64,000 nt of DNA from Bimastos eiseni (taxonomy: Eukaryota > Annelida > Clitellata > Crassiclitellata > Lumbricidae). Positions 36,708 to 49,800 of the stretch are shown here, in pieces. The position numbers were made by a program, and so were the translations under genes. Within the stretch, counting starts at the first letter, position 1. Every line of letters starts with the position of its first letter. The notes below the pieces were generated by a model that saw only the letters and a list, made by a program, of their open reading frames with translations, was not told the DNA's origin and searched no databases. The DNA lies in contig OY365809.1 of assembly GCA_959347315.1 (NCBI GenBank), positions 42,586,542 through 42,650,541 of the forward strand. Direction: 5' to 3'.

Positions 36708-37463
36708 TATCATATATATATACTAAATATTAGATATATATATTATGAAAAACCAACGAGTACAACAAAGTAATCATAATAACTATATAATTTGAGAAAT
36801 GTGGGTTTGGCCTACAATCCCTACATATTTATAGCACTAAGTATCCTGTCGATTAATAGGTCCAATAGTTATTCACGAATACATTGTAAAAACAACAACA
36901 GTTTTCAAAGCAAGAATATTGCACATGTGCGAGTCAAGGATTATCAATTCCAGAGGTCATCTCAAAGTTTCTCTAGGTCATCATCAGTCAGAGCATAATA
37001 TTGCGTGCTGTCCTTTGCACACAAGAATGTATCCTTATGCCGGAAAGGTGCTCATTGTTTGGCTTTGTTGGCAACTTTCCTGTATGCCGTTGCTGAGAAA
37101 ATTTAGTTGGCAGCAACAAGAAATTCACATCTCGGTTGGTTGAAGGCGCTTTTCTGGTTTCCATCGTCTTCGTTTCGTTGAAGAACACTAAAACATTGAA
37201 AACAAAACGTAGAGGTTAGTCGAACGACACATTCCCCTTTGTTGCAAACTAATTTATTACGCGCAGAATATCTGCGCTCTTTAGTGGGAAAAACACGTTC
37301 TTTCTGGAGAAATCCTCTGCTCCTTCTTGTTTCTTCCTCTCCTTCCTCTCCATTCACTCCTCTACGAAACGAACTGATGTCCAACCGAAAAACCGTCTCG
37401 TATAGCCTTACTATACATGGACCGCAGTGACACGTATCTTAGCCTAACGCGGCAACAAACGTG
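34523..37463. other. Gene-poor stretch after caskin
   Basis: Holds (ATTC)n at about 35108-35140, the transposon-end-like block at 35638 and (TA)n at 36675-36706. No supported coding exon. Confidence 0.55.
35638..35830. mobile_element. Transposon-end-like sequence rich in 'cgttaacgaaaac'
   Basis: Starts 'tagtgttgttttcgttaac' and continues with about ten 'acgaaaac/taaaacgaaa' words. I know this kind of sequence as a terminus of DNA transposons widespread in animals, but I cannot name the family. A second, inverted end was not found. Confidence 0.4.
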
Positions 37464-37659
<196 letters not shown>

Positions 37660-37859
37660 NNNNNNNNNNNNNNNNNNNNNNNNNNNNNNNNNNNNNNNNN
37701 NNNNNNNNNNNNNNNNNNNNNNNNNNNNNNNNNNNNNNNNNNNNNNNNNNNNNNNNNNNNNNNNNNNNNNNNNNNNNNNNNNNNNNNNNNNNNNNNNNNN
37801 NNNNNNNNNNNNNNNNNNNNNNNNNNNNNNNNNNNNNNNNNNNNNNNNNNNNNNNNNNN
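37660..37859. other. Assembly gap, 200 N
   Basis: Exactly 200 Ns, a fixed-size placeholder, flanked on the left by a GA microsatellite, which probably broke the assembly. Real length unknown. Confidence 0.98.
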
Positions 37860-38740
37860 ATATCAATGAACACTGAAAACATTGAAATAAAATTAAAGTA
37901 GCTAAACTATTTTCTTTGATTCCACGACAAATGGCTCAAGGACAAATGGTTAACCGCCATATAGTTGATGACAATGGTTCACGACCATGAAGCTCCATTT
38001 TACCCATTGTACTAAGCGAAATAGAAGTTGGATCGATGATTATAATGCTTTCTAATCCGACGTCTAGTTCAGCAGGAATAATTTCGATCAACCCCACTTC
38101 CACTTAAGCAATGATTCTTGTCAATGATCCCATTTATAGCATCTACGTAGAAAGATATATAGCATTTATATAATAAAATAATTATAGCATCTATATAGGA
38201 AGAATTTCATTAATCACTTATATTTAAGCAAGTAATATTAGCATCAATCCAACTTCTTTCGTTTCGATTATAAAGTGGGCGAATAATAACTGCATTCATG
38301 CTCGTAAAAGTTATGTCCTTGTACCAGTTAAGCAAAGACGAGTGAAACCAAGAAGTGAAGTAGCTTGGGAATATCACAACCCATCAATAATGAAATACTG
38401 TATTGAGGCTATTACTTTCAAACGCGTGGATGTTAGGAAGAAGGCGTGGGGGCGTGGATGGAATTCCAAATTGAAAGGCCTTAATTTCGATGGAAACAAG
38501 TTTAGACTTGACTAATTAGTTAGGTTAGGGCATGATGCACGTGAGGATTTCTTCTGGGGTGGTATAGATTACAAAGGAGAAGAGAAGAAAAAGCTTTTAT
38601 ACTTACATGTAGGCCGCTACCTGGAATCCTGAGGCAGCCACAGCAATGAATTGCCTCAGATTATTAAGGTGTATAGTAGAATCTCGGAAAGACACAGAAA
38701 CTATCCCGTCATCGACAAACCAGAAGATTTAATTCAAACC

Positions 38741-38775
<35 letters not shown>

Positions 38776-39026
38776 GGTGTAGGCGTATTGTTGATAATTA
38801 ATCAATTAACACCTTTAATTGTAGGGTGACAAAGGGGAGACAGGATTGGGCCTCGTAGGCCACCTGGACCAAGGGCACTATGTCCAGATTACAATCCACT
38901 GACAAGCGGCGACCCAGATGGCCTGATGACACATCCGTTGGCAATGCCAATGATGAATAACACTATATGTGACATAATAATTATATTATTTCAATCGAAC
39001 ATATAATTATCATAATAATAATAATA

Positions 39027-39074
<48 letters not shown>

Positions 39075-39652
39075 TCAGAGTGTCTTATTCGTGTGAATTT
39101 TCTGTGGCATTTTCGGGCTCCCTATAAGCTACGGATTTTGCCTTAAAAACAAAGAACAACGAATCGAAGAATTGCAAAGATATGCAAATGATTCCAAACA
39201 TTTTTTTCACACCAACTTATCTGGGAAGAGGTTCCCAAATCTTATCAATTATATTATGCTTACCCGAGATTTGACACCATAAAACTGAATTAGGCCTACA
39301 ATTCTCTTTCAACGCTACGTAATATTTTCACCGTTTTCGGTAAGATAAAGACACCAAAGAAAAGTATTTAGCAGAAATGTATAAGTAATTCCTTAGCTGT
39401 AAGAGAATCCGAAGATGGGCTCTTATTTAAGTTGAATCCAAGTAAGTAAGAATCCAGATAGAATGTAATCACAGTTATAACATTAGGGCCTACTCTGAAA
39501 TGTGATAATGTGAAATTAAGCCAAACGATTAACAATATCAGGCAGAGGCGCGTTTACCTGTAGACACCTGCCTAGGGCTCAGAAATCTTGGGGTCCCAAA
39601 GAAATGAAAATATTTTTCATTAATACAAAGTAACATGCTGAAATCTTGGACT
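37860..39652. other. No gene seen; two (AAT)n arrays
   Basis: AAT runs at 38741-38774 and 39013-39073. 39540-39600 ('caggcagaggcgcgtttacc', then 'cctagggctcag') looks like the end of a DNA transposon, without a partner. Confidence 0.5.
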
Positions 39653-39715
<63 letters not shown>

Positions 39716-39756
39716 GAGAGAAAGAGAGAGACAGAGAGAGACAGAGAGAGAGAGAA

Positions 39757-39787
<31 letters not shown>

Positions 39788-39870
39788 CAAAGAGAGAGAC
39801 AGAGACAAAGAGAGAGACAAAGAGAGAGAGAGAGACAGAGAGAGAGAGACAGATATATATATATATATAG
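39653..39870. repeat. (GA)n/(GACA)n microsatellite
   Basis: About 200 bp of purine-rich repeat ending in a TA run. Confidence 0.93.
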
Positions 39871-40320
39871 CATTTGATCTTATCGTCTCTTGGATACATA
39901 ACGCAATCCGATATTCTCTGGTTGTTCTATATTTACATTTTATCAGCTAAACCTAGGCACATATACAGAAAATATTATTATAATGTAGAATTTTACCTTC
40001 GGCTGATTATGATATTCGTCTTTCTATGTATACAGCCACCTGCGTCAATCCTCTTTCCATTGCACCTCCGCCTGTCCTCTCTCCATTCCGCCTCCGCTTC
40101 GTCCACAGTCACACCGCCATCTCTCTATTCCTCCTCCGCCTCTTCCACCTTAACACCGCCCTCTCTTCTCCATTACACCTCCCCTCGGCTCGACCCAGAA
40201 CAAGTAATACATTTAAAAAGATAATAATAAGGGCTTACGGGTTTTTACTCCGCTCCAGAGGCCCGGCAGTACTACGACAAATAAACTACAAACACAGAAC
40301 ACTAAAAAAAATTACAGAGC

Positions 40321-41000
40321 CCCATCTCACCTCCTCCAAACCCATCTCACCTCCTCCAAACCCATCTCACCTCCTCCAAACCCATCTTACCTCCTCCAAA
40401 CCCATCTCACCTCCTCCAAACCCATCTCACCTCCTCCAACCCCATCTCGCATTCTCCAACCCCATCTCGCATTCTCCAACCCCATCTCGCATTCTCCAAC
40501 CCCATCTCGCATTCTCCAACCCCATCTCGCATTCTCCAACCCCATCTCGCATTCTCCAACCCCATCTCGCATTCTCCAACCCCATCTCGCATTCTCCAAC
40601 CCCATCTCGCCTCATTCAACACCTTCTCGCCTCATTCAACACCTTCTCGCCTCATTCAACACCTTCTCGCCTCATTCAACACCTTTTCGCCTCATTCAAC
40701 ACCTTCTCGCCTCATTCAACACCTTCTCGCCTCATTCAACACCTTTTCGCCTCATTCAACACCTTTTCGCCTCATTCAACACCTTCTCGCCTCATTCAAC
40801 ACCTTCTCGCCTCATTCAACACCTTTTCGCCTCATTCAACACCTTCTCGCCTCATTCAACACCTTTTCGCCTCATTCAACACCTTCTCGCCTCATTCAAC
40901 ACCTTTTCGCCTCATTCAACACCTTCTCGCCTCATTCAACACCTTTTCGCCTCATTCAACACCTTCTCGCCTCATTCAACACCTTCTCGCCTCATTCAAC
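40321..41000. repeat. 20-bp minisatellite, 34 units in three successive variant blocks
   Basis: Exact 20-bp period. Block A, 40321-40440, six units (cccatctcacctcctccaaa). Block B, 40441-40600, eight units (cccatctcgcattctccaac). One hybrid unit at 40601-40620. Block C, 40621-41000, nineteen units (accttctcgcctcattcaac, with a c/t variant in the sixth base). All three + frames and several - frames stay open through it; a 342-residue frame (40026-41054) spans it. No promoter, splice site or family match supports translation. Confidence 0.96.
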
Positions 41001-44000
41001 AAGGCATCGATACCTGAAGAAACAGAACAAACAAAAGGAGATTATCATTATTAAAACAACGATGAGCTGCGTTGGTTCTTCGTTCGCTCTAAGCACACTA
41101 ACGTCGTTGAAATGTGATCTATTGATAGTTGGATGGATGCATCACTGGTTAATGTATTTAGAATACTTTATAGAACGTTTCATCACAATACATTACAGTC
41201 ATTAGATTCATAACAAAGATTGAGCCTCAGTATTGAACGGATATTTCCAACAAAGTAGTCTGGCCAAAAGTAGAAACGATTAGATTTCTGCTACGTTGAT
41301 AATAAAGTATCAAATGAATTGGGCAGATGAAGCGAAAGTAGACGGAAGCTAAGGTAAGGTCAAATGGGGTCGAATAGGTACATTGACGCAAGTTCGGATA
41401 CGTTGAGTATAAGTGAAACATGCTGAGGTAAAATCAGGCAATTCAGGATTCAGATAATGTAGCATAAAGTAAACAAAAGGTCAGCTGATATAAGATTATG
41501 TGTGGCAAGTGGAGGGGTGATAGTAGGCCTATACTGAAGATAACGTAAGACAATGATATTAACAAGCGTTTCTTACCCCATCTCTGTTACCGTTTCAGCA
41601 CGGCGACTCTTGATTTCTGGAGACGACAGCTTACTTCCACAGGTATGGCGACGACTGCGTCCCTTCTTCGGTCCCTGCGTAGGAAGAAGATTGAACGATG
41701 TATTTTTGCCAAGAATTGCAGCATCAGGCAATGGTTTTCCATGAATAACTCCTCATTTCAAATTTCCTGCATAGGACGATAACATGAGTAGACCTATAAT
41801 TGTGGTTTTATACTGCGTCAAAAGCAAGTCACGTAGTTCCACAGCTCACTCTCCAGCTCACTCACATGCTATCTACATTGGGAAACATATTACCTACCAA
41901 TTTCGCATAGCAAGGGATATAGTTCACTTGCTTAATAGCTGTGACAATTTCATAGTCTGGATAAGTCACCAGCTTATTCAAACGCATTAGGCCTATATGT
42001 AGAATTTTTTTATTTATAACACATGCAAATAGATGAATATTATGTTACGGTGACGCTGGGCCTATTGAAATCGCCAAGACTAATATCTAAAATAAAATGT
42101 AAACAACTTATTTAATTAAGGAAACAAAATCTAAAAATAGAGATTTACAGTCACCAAGTCTCATTAGCGTTCTGAAAGAATTACGCTACTGAAGATAAAA
42201 TAAGTTAATATAAATTTAGGAAGCTTAAGTTAAAACATGCACCACATATAAATAAATTATATCGTCAGCTAAAGAAGTTACTGAGTCGCAATGAAAAGAG
42301 GAAAATCACTGAAAGGTGCGTAGCTTACATACCGAGTCAACGTTCTGTAAGTTGCAAATTTCGATAAAATTTCGATGTTTAGCAATGAATTGAATTAACT
42401 TCACCCCCATTGACGAAGATTCCATCGAAACAGAAGTTGGCGCAGCAGAAATTGGTAGACATTCGAAGAATAATGTCAATTTCTGTTAAACTTTTGGAGA
42501 ATGTTGAAATGCGTCCTTTTCCTTCGAGATCTAAGACTGCAACTGACAAATTCAACTGGGAGATAATGCGATGACGTAATCCTTGCTTACATGTATGTTG
42601 GACTTGGGCAACGTTCAAACGTTTGTCATTATTCATTGGTTCATTAATTAGGGAATATTATAGCGCCTCTACAAGAGATCTAGAGTGGGCTATCCACTCC
42701 GAGGCGCATAATTTTATGTTGCTGCCTAGCTTAACTGTCTCACTGGACGTGTATAGCCTATGGACTCTCTGTTTGTGGGTTTGACACATACATAGTATCA
42801 TATACAGTAGTCTGGTAGTAATGCGATAAAGATAAGGCTTATTATTAATAGCTAAATTATTACAGTGGGTTGTGTTGGGAGTAGACTAACTGAAAGGCAG
42901 CGGACTGGACGAAGCAGGGTAATAGTTTGTAAATAGGTGGATGGAAAGACTATGAGTGATAAATAAGGGTTTCTGGAGAAAAATGACGGTGAGTGGCCAA
43001 CAGGAGAAGTGCATGAATGGAGAATTTGCGACGGAATTCTGGTGAGAGATCATTGCACCGTAGAGGCACAGTGTAGGATATGGGCATGGTAGATGAGTGA
43101 TGACTGGAGGACAGGGCGAACGTGAGGTTAAGAGTAGGGTTGCCGGATTCATGGGTAGCCAAAATAAGGACACAGACACGCAGACAGCTGGAAGGGAGGG
43201 CTAAATGTCGACGTACGGAATGTTTCATTCCCGAGTTAAAGGGTTTCCTGAATAGCCAAAAAACGAGGTAACACATAGGCTACATAGGCTGCATGTATAT
43301 AGCCAGTTGAGGATTTTTATCATAAAGTTGCAATTTATTTTTTTCGTCGAGGCGCCAGCTCTCCGCAGATAAACCTCGTTGCCAGCAGCATGATGCATGG
43401 AACTTCTGAAATGATTTGACAAGAAACATTCTCTACCATTATTGTAGCCTACTTTGTGCGTCCTTCAGCGAAACATGCCTGGATGCTTAGTCATCACAGT
43501 GTCCGACGATTTTCCACTCACCGCCCAATTGTATGAAACCTGAAATTTAATGCAGTTAGGTTTGCTATGCAAGATATATATTGCCAACGTTATTTTTTCA
43601 AGATGAATTTGAGCTTGTATCTATCAATAATTTTCATCCGGATTCTTTCCTTCTAGTAAAGGCTATGCGATGATTGGAAATGTTTTTATGAAACCCTTTC
43701 ATTAAACTCATTTTTTTACTTTCTTACACTACTCCTTGTTGACTGCAGTGGTTAGGCCTAAATCAAACGATGATCGTGAGTTTCAACTCGATGACTTAAA
43801 TAATCGTAATATCAGCGTTTTTTACTGACTGGTGAATATAAAAGCCACGATGAATTCACTTTCTCGCCATTCGCTGGTCGAATATGATCTTCTTACTGTA
43901 ACTGATGCAAAGCGTCAGTGAGCGTCATGAAACAACCTTGTTGGGTAGGTGTTCAGCTGTTTGTGCCAGAAAAGATAAAATGTTAAAAGTTAAAGGATAA

Positions 44001-45584
44001 TAAACGAGTCCTTTGTCTTATCTGACATCATCTCATAACAATGTGTACATCAAGTTCTGTAGCTCATCCCTTAAGTCATAACAAGGACCTTCTGAATCCA
44101 AAATAATGTAAAACTTGTATTCCCTGTAAGACATAAGAATTGATAGTTTGTATACAATAGATGCTACCAACCCACGCACAGAAACCCATACCTTCTCTGG
44201 CAGTCCAATTAATCACAAACCGCTTGAATTCTCTTAGAAAAAAATCATACGACGTGGCTCTCCATTGCAAGTAGAGGCATCAACCTGCGACGGACAGACG
44301 GGCATTTCCTGACTTCGGAGAATCAACAGAATCATCGAAGAAGATTTCGCTTGGAAGGGCACTGGTGACTTAGTGGTGAGCAAATAATTGAGGTATTGTT
44401 GCAATTATGATTCGTTTATTTGACCTGATCCTGAATTCTGCCTTATCTGTAATTTCTTTATACGATTGTCATTTATTTATTATAAATATAATAGCTATTA
44501 TTTTAAATTTTTGAACGGATCCCGTCCTGGACAGATGTAGCCTACTTCCTGCTCTGCTGTGAAATACAACCCACCGCCAGTCATTCCACCTACGAGCTGT
44601 GACCTGTCCTCCCTCAGCCCGGTTACTGGTGATGAACTGCGTCGGATGATATTAACGTCAGTACTGAAGACTTGCAAACTGGATCCAATGCCATCGCTCC
44701 TCCCCAATTTCTATCGTTACCATACGATCACTATCGACAAGAAGAAATTTCTCTTGTTAGTCAGAAGAGCTTCTTTCTCATTATCATCTTATAGGCTGAT
44801 GGACTCGACGATGCCGAACCAACCAACGTTAGGTTCATAGCAAATGTTTATTTATTTTATTATGACTAACATTAATTATTGGTAGCCCTTTTCAGATATT
44901 ATTTACAATTTCGCTATGTGTCACAGTAGGCCTACGATAGACTAAAATTCTAGCAATCAGATTTCCAACGCTTTACTTAGGCATGCGACATAGTCGACTG
45001 ACTCGACTCAGCTAGTATGTCGGTCGTTAAGGACTAACCGACAGACTTAATGTGCTAACAACTAATTGTGCAACTTAACAGATTGAGTCACATGCTCTTC
45101 AACTGACTAATTCGCTTAGACTTGTCGACTAACTTATCAATTTGCTATTGACAGTCAGTTGGTTGTTCCTTAGCGGCTTGCGCCGATACAAATCATTGGC
45201 AAAAATTGGTAGACATCAGAAATGGTCGCACAGAGCTGACAACCCCTTGCAGTATTCCGATTCCAGTGCGTAGTGTTTATCTGGTCAATAAGAGAGCGCG
45301 AATGGGTGTGGGTTATTAGTTGGGTGTTGACTGATGTTGTTCATGCGGCTATAAATGTGGAGATCTCCTTAAACTAGCCTCTGAGACGTAGCTCAGCCCG
45401 CAACGGCATTTTGCGCAAATTGCGCATGTGAACAGACTACAGAGTTAGCGCCCCTTTTCTACTTTTTTTTCAAATTTTTAAAATATATTCAAAGCCCATT
45501 TATACGCGATTGCCAGAGACCGTACGCAATAAATTATATTCTTGATTTAACTGTAGCAAATTGGTCAATGACGTTATCGCAATT
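41001..45584. other. No gene seen
   Basis: Unique-looking A+T-rich sequence plus the dispersed repeat at 42656. No exon-like segment with family resemblance; short frames present are unsupported. Confidence 0.5.
42656..42712. repeat. Dispersed 'tatagcgc...gaggcgc' repeat, copy 2
   Basis: 'ttatagcgcctctacaag' followed by 'ccactccgaggcgcataa'; the two ends form a short inverted repeat (gcgcctc/gaggcgc). Confidence 0.5.
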
Positions 45585-45785
45585 GATTTTTGTTTTTCTT
45601 TCTCAAATATTTCTCGTTCGATGAGGAGCAAGATTGCTGAGATGATCTTGTCCCATCGAAGCCGGTAAATATGATAAAATTAGCTTCAATTTATTGAAGG
45701 ACCGCTCACAGACTGCAATTGAAAAAGCAAATAATTGTTGTAAAAGTAATTTACAGTGAAATGCGTAGATTTGGAAATACGTCAT
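45585..45785 (-). pseudogene. hAT-superfamily transposase C-terminal fragment
   Basis: The minus strand reads AVCERSFNKLKLILSYLPAS then MGQDHLSNLA, matching the hAT dimerisation-domain signature 'CERSFS.LK.IK..LR..M...RL..LALL.IE' of ZMYM/TTF-type hAT transposases. After SNLA the match continues in another frame as LLLIEREIFEKEKQ, so there is at least one indel. No longer reading frame surrounds it. A dead transposon remnant, not a host gene. Confidence 0.72.
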
Positions 45786-46363
45786 GAATATTATGTCGCC
45801 CCTTACGGACCCTTGGTGATCACTGATCAGTGAGGCTCGGGGGCGATAAAATCATGCATGGTATCCTGTATGCAATGAGGATATTTCGGAAATAAAAAAT
45901 AATAATCGTGTATATCCTTATTTTGATGCCCATTCTAAATTGGCCACCGGGGACACATGTCCCATCTGCTCCACTACGCGTCTGTCCGCCTCTGCCCAGC
46001 TTAGAGGGGCCACCTGTGTCAAATTAAAATAATCTTGCATATGCATGTATGTATATTTGTCTAAGTTTGGGGAAGAAACTTCTCGTCTAAGGTTTGGGTA
46101 CGTTCGCATGTTTTGAAACGTTAATAAAATCAAAAAGAATCTTTCCCTAATACCATCTTGCAAATGAATGAACATGTGCTTGTTTTGGATTCTAAGTGCT
46201 TATCACTTTCTTCATTCGATACCAGTGATTATATAAATATTTATAGTGATAAGCATACACAGTTCGCCTTGTTTTGCTTAGACCTAAATAGGATATGCAA
46301 ATTTGGTTGAATGGTGACTTCTTTTCTGTTGCAATGGTCTTAGGTTCCGATCCTTGTATCAGA

Positions 46364-46848
46364 ATGTGGTACATCTTCAGTTTGGTTTTGGCTGCTTCTG
46401 CTTGCGCTCGAACTTCAGCAACCAATGATGACAGCGATGAGAGAGAGCCATGGAAAAACCCTTACCTGCCGAGTACCATCATGCCGATACTTTACAATCT
46501 GACTCTCAGACCAGATTTCAACGATTCAGAGGCGTTGTCCTTCGAAGGAGTTGTCTCCATCCAAGTAAAATTGCTCAGAAGGAGGAACACTTTTATCCTT
46601 CACGCGAAGCAGTTGAGTATCACCAATACCGAAGTCTTTAGCAGCAACGGAACCAAAATGGCAATATCCTCAGCATTCACATACGAGGCAAACGATTATT
46701 GGGTGATCAGAACAGTGCAACCTCTGCGAGGCACAGCGACTCTATTGCTGGCTTTCAAAGGGAACATCACTGCCTTTGTAGGACATCCCTACGCGCCGTC
46801 CGGTTTCTTAAGGATCTCCTATTTCAACTATGCTTTTGCAAAACAAAG
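46364..46848 (+). CDS. M1-like exon 1: signal peptide and N-terminal beta domain
   Basis: I chose the ATG at 46364 because it opens directly onto a signal sequence (MWYIFSLVLAASACA). An upstream in-frame ATG (46295) would add a hydrophilic leader across a possible acceptor ('gtcttag', 46343). YLPSTIMPILYNLTLRPDF matches the 'LP...P..Y.L.L.PD' start of M1 ectodomains. Sequons NLT, NDS, NGT and NIT are present. Donor gtaagt, phase 2. Confidence 0.88.
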
Positions 46849-49800
46849 GTAAGTAAAGTTAGAGATAGACCAGTAAGATAGGCAATTGCTGTGGTTCAAA
46901 TGCATCAGAAAGGCATGAGGTTAGTTTTATTAAAAAAATAACACATTATAAACTATGATAGATAAATGTGTCCTACGAGCAAATTTGCGTGGACTGCAAT
47001 TCAAGGCAACTCTACTTGTGAGCTTATTCACTCATTTAAATTAGAAGTTTATTCATAGACTCTACATGGAACCACTTTTACAATGCATGACTGTCACCTT
47101 GGAATCGCTCCATGCCCATCGACTAAGTGATGTTCTTAGTCTTCATAAATGTGACCAATCATTAGTGAAACAGGAAGTTGAATGGGAGAAAAGAGGAGAA
47201 AGACAAAGCGGTTGAACGGTTGAGAAGGAAATGGAAAAATTAATTTTTTAAAATAAGATACACTTAAACTAGCAAGCAAATTTTGATCTGCACAACAGAG
47301 GCCAGTTCTCAATGAACACCAGTCTAGAATATGTTTAGCCTTCTTGGCGGTATTTGCATGTATGTGCGAGATGATGTCTCATCTGTCTCTCAACAGTTGG
47401 TTGTGGGCGACCAATTTCCGTCCAAGTTGCGCCCGATACGTTTTCCCTAATTTTGATGATCCACGATTCAAGGCGAAGTTCCGAATCACAATTCGCCACT
47501 GGAGAAACTTCACTGCTCTTTCAAACATGCCAGAAGAGGTAAATTACCTTCACAGCCTTGTTTCAATTTAGTGGTCAATTTTTAGACCTACAGATCACCA
47601 TACTATATCATGCATGCATTCTAGAATAAGCTGATGCAATAGATTAGCTGGTTAGCTTGGTTTTCAAGTGGTTCTTCAGAAGTTTGAAGATAATTGTCAC
47701 GACTACCGAATTGCTTCACCGGAAGAAACATCAAACTCGATGTCAGCTTCCACTTGCAAATTGTTTGTTACATCACTGCAAATGACTTGCGGTATCGTGA
47801 CTTATATTCGTTATATAATTACTGATTTTGTGGCAATCACTCTCATTCTGAGCACCGAGTTATAGCCAATGGGCATTAGTCACTACGACTTAGCTTATCT
47901 GCCTCTTGTAGAGCTACGAGGAGTTGGATGATCTTCAAGAAACAACCTTCAAATTATCACCTAGAATGAGCAGTCACGTTGTTGGATTCGCAATCACCGA
48001 CTTCGATTTCAAGCATATAACAGTTAATGGAAAGAAGGTACAGCTAGGAATGCACTAAGATAGGTTAAGAGGATTTGCGATTAAAGTAGTACGAATCATA
48101 CACTACAAGCAAATCAAAGTCGACGCATGTACATGTACATTGTGGCGGGTTTCACTCTCGCCAGCTCCTTCTTCTAGATGACGAGAGTACCGCCGGTTCT
48201 TTTCTCAATCACCAAGCTCAACAACACAACACACTGAATGGTTTTAATATGTATATTTAATTATATATATATATATACACCACTCATCCTATCTACACTT
48301 ACTAGAGTTATTAGTGTCCTACACTATATGAACCCTTCTAGTGGCGATTTCCTTCGCCATCCCAAACGCAAAACTCGTATCTCTATTGGACGACAGATCA
48401 CCTGCTGAAACTATTACTAAACCTGGTTGGTCGGATCTTGGCGTCCCTAGCGTAACGTCATATCCCTAGAGGCGTACAGTTAATGTTTGACTAGCGGATG
48501 TTATGGCTGGGCCTTGTTAGTGTCATAGACGGGCAATAGGGTCCAAGGATCGAGTCACATTATTATCGTTATGCCGTCTAATAGGTTGAGCCGTTCGTAA
48601 TCGGAATTGTCCGTTATTCTTGATCAGTGTCAACAAGCCGGTTCAGACCAGATCTTCAGCTGGTTTATGAATTTCTTGTCCGTGGGTACCAGAGATGAGA
48701 GGGGCAGGCGGCTCTAACGTCTGCTTTGAGGTGTCGGGTTTCGTTACTTGACACTCCGTTGATCTTTGCATATTTCTCGCCGTCTGTATTGAGGCCGTCT
48801 GCCTCCGGCGAAACCCATTGATGTCTCCCCTCTCAGGTTTCAGGTAGACAACTTCATGCGTAGTCCTCCCACGCCTCTGCTGTCGATCGACGACTTTTAT
48901 ATAGCACCATCGTCCAGAGTTTCGCGCGTGACATTCATGTATGCATTTCGGACTTTTACTAAATGCATTTATGTACCCTACAATGGATAAGACTGTCTAT
49001 GGAATAAACTGATGCGTCTTGACAAAGCTTCGACTACATTACGTGGCACGATGGCCGATTGGTTAGAGCGGTCGGCCTGTAACGCTCAGTGTGCGCTGAG
49101 TGAGCGGGTTCGACCCTCGTCCGAGGAGTCACTGTGTAAGGACCTTGAGCAAGTCCTTCACGCACAATATTATCTCTCTGCATTGCAACTGCAATTGCGC
49201 CGTCGATGCGTGCGTGCACTTCCGAGTTGATAGTAAGAAGGGCAATAAAAAAGTTCAGTTGTATTATGTTGCTCTGCTCTTGTAAATTGACTGAATTTTT
49301 ACTATATTCAAATACATTTCTTTCACTGAATCTTCTCGTCTTCTGAAGCTTCGTGTGTGGGCTCAACCGGTGCGTTTGAATCAAGTCAACTACGCTTTAA
49401 ATGTGACACCAACAATCATGAACTATTTGCAGCTGGAGCTCAACAGGTCGTATTCACTAGAGAAACTGGGTAAATATATCTGGATCTTACAAGTACTCAG
49501 AAATATATTATTATCGGTAAGTGGTTTTTCTATGGACAACTTGATGCCATAGGAATGAGTTATAAGAGTCATTCCCGAGATGATGATGCTGCTGCTGCTG
49601 TTGATGCTGCTGCTGCTGCTGATGATGATGATGAATTCGATGACTTCCTCAGCGCCGTAACACAGCACTTACTGTTCCAATGGGGCTTTGACAGATATAT
49701 AATTCCCCGAAGCAATATGACTTCCGACTAGGCTGAGATGACTCCAATGTGGCTGCGGCACGTATACAAAGTGGATTGCCACCTGGAGTCCAGCAGTATG

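Noticed and set aside
40026..41054. 342-codon open frame as a protein-coding gene
   Set aside because: Follows from a 20-bp minisatellite open in all frames; kept only as a finding, not as a gene.
49043..49125. Functional tRNA-Ser gene
   Set aside because: A and B boxes are present, but the acceptor and anticodon stems do not pair and the same sequence recurs with a common body and tail, so it is a SINE head.
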